Assembly: GCA_030692905.1 (NCBI GenBank)
Contig: JAUYBT010000170.1
Span: forward strand, 1-7,824
Direction of reading: 5' to 3'
Length of the DNA: 7,824 bases
Origin: Bacteroidales bacterium
GTDB taxonomy: Bacteria; Bacteroidota; Bacteroidia; Bacteroidales; VadinHA17
The notes under the pieces were generated by a model, which was given only the letters and a program-made list of their open reading frames with translations, did no database searches and had not been told where the DNA came from. This document shows, piece by piece, positions 7,359 to 7,824 of this stretch (its first letter is position 1; each line of letters starts with the position of its first letter). A program made the translations under genes and the position numbers.

Positions 7359-7442
7359 ATGGCAGTAATAAAAATTATTGTCTGAATCTCTTTCTAAAAA
7401 CTCCTGCAAACGAATCAGGTAAAAAATAAATATCCAATAAGT

Positions 7443-7474
7443 CAAAAGTACCAATTTATGTTAAAAAAATCGAA
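7443..7474 (-). promoter_or_regulatory. Candidate Bacteroidota sigma-ABfr promoter of the five-gene operon
   Basis: On the minus strand, TACTTTTG (7450-7443) matches the Bacteroidota -7 consensus TAnnTTTG exactly. A TTCG box (7474-7471), three of four matches to the -33 TTTG, lies 20 bases upstream, close to the usual spacing. Transcription would begin near 7437 and leave a leader of about 80 bases before ATG 7358. The position supports the shorter start of the propeller gene, because ATG 7454 falls within the promoter. It also suggests that the operon is transcribed independently of the phosphatase gene upstream. Confidence 0.5.
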
Positions 7475-7507
7475 CAGTAGTGTCTAATTTAATTTTATAT
7501 AACCAGC

Positions 7508-7564
7508 AAAGGCGTAAAGGTGTAAAGGGATAATGGCGTAAAAGACGCAAAGGCGTAATGGCAT
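7508..7564. repeat. Seven-copy 8-bp tandem repeat, consensus AAAGGCGT
   Basis: Units on the plus strand are AAAGGCGT (7508), AAAGGTGT (7516), AAAGGGAT (7524), AATGGCGT (7532), AAAGACGC (7541, after one extra A), AAAGGCGT (7549) and AATGGCAT (7557). Two copies are identical; the others differ by one to three bases. The array lies in the gap between the phosphatase gene and the operon promoter, 34 bases beyond the -33 box. Such arrays are common intergenic features in Bacteroidota and may vary in copy number; no regulatory role is shown. Confidence 0.8.
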
Positions 7565-7609
7565 ATGGATTAGAGGAGTACCGTGCGTCGTGTGCCTTGA
7601 GTCGTTTTA

Positions 7610-7824
7610 TCACAGGTCAGGACAGTCGCAGGGTTTTCTTTTATTTAGGTTCAAAAGTTTCTGATTAATCTTATAAGTAAGGTAAGCGCTCCCTGCTCCA
7701 ACCAATGCACCTATAAGAACATCAGAGGGGTAGTGGACCCCCAGATCCATTCTGGAATAAGCAACTGTACTTGCCCAGGTATAAGATGGAACGATAATAT
7801 ACCATTTGGGATATGCCAGGGTCA
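7610..7824 (-). CDS. PAP2-family membrane phosphatase, C-terminal 71 codons (N-terminus beyond window)
   Basis: The frame enters from the window edge and stops at TGA 7612-7610. It contains the third signature of the PAP2 (type 2 phosphatidic acid phosphatase) superfamily, SRMDLGVHYPSD, fitting SR-x5-H-x3-D; in this family the His is the catalytic nucleophile and the Asp assists it. A final membrane helix follows, DVLIGALVGAGSAYLTY, then a short basic tail. Family members remove phosphate from lipid phosphates or polyprenyl diphosphates at the membrane; the visible part does not tell which. The last residues, KRKPCDCPDL, contain a Cys-Asp-Cys, which is uncommon for a PAP2 tail. The stop lies about 250 bases before the propeller gene, across a repeat array and a candidate promoter, so it is probably a separate transcription unit. 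No clear intrinsic terminator follows. The family call is firm; the substrate is unknown. Confidence 0.9.
   Translation of the reverse strand, partial: TLAYPKWYIIVPSYTWASTVAYSRMDLGVHYPSDVLIGALVGAGSAYLTYKINQKLLNLNKRKPCDCPDL

Noticed and set aside
7424..7446. Classical -35/-10 promoter with TTGACT on the minus strand
   Set aside because: The -35 is good, but no credible TATAAT-like box lies 16-18 bases away; the Bacteroidota-type motif at the same place fits better.
7359..7454. N-terminal extension of the propeller protein from ATG 7454
   Set aside because: It would bury the signal peptide 32 residues into the protein and its start lies inside the candidate promoter.

Overview
The window appears to come from a Bacteroidota-like genome. 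It is AT-rich, its starts lack strong Shine-Dalgarno sequences, it has a good match to the Bacteroidota promoter consensus (TAnnTTTG with an upstream TTG-like box), and it carries short intergenic repeats of the kind common in that phylum. This placement is an inference; no rRNA or other marker gene is present. Every gene reads on the minus strand, so transcription runs from high to low coordinates.

Layout in transcription order: (1) 7824-7610, the C-terminal end of a PAP2-family membrane phosphatase. (2) 7609-7359, a 251-base gap holding seven copies of an 8-bp tandem repeat and a candidate promoter. (3) 7358-776, a tightly packed run of five genes: a secreted giant of about 1239 residues (beta-propeller, Rossmann-like domain, second beta-propeller, malectin-like domain), a 261-residue probable lipoprotein, a 73-residue single-span membrane protein, an FtsX/MacB-type ABC permease and its ATPase. 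The first four genes are joined by ATGA, TAG|ATG and TAATG junctions; a 45-base gap filled with an imperfect repeat precedes the ATPase. (4) A small GC-rich hairpin, then the start of a second lipoprotein (708 down to the window edge) resembling alpha/alpha-toroid proteins.

The five-gene run is the main interest. It looks like a cell-envelope machine built on a MacB/LolCDE-like (type VII) ABC core, in which ATP hydrolysis in the cytoplasm drives movement of extracytoplasmic domains. The permease, lipoprotein and propeller giant each carry a Cys-x-Cys motif in their extracytoplasmic parts, which suggests a shared metal, redox or disulfide function. From memory, similar propeller/lipoprotein/permease proteins occur in Planctomycetes, usually annotated only as PQQ-like or hypothetical. 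I know of no described function for the set. The propeller giant also contains a degenerate methyltransferase-like fold in an exported protein, where SAM would not be expected.
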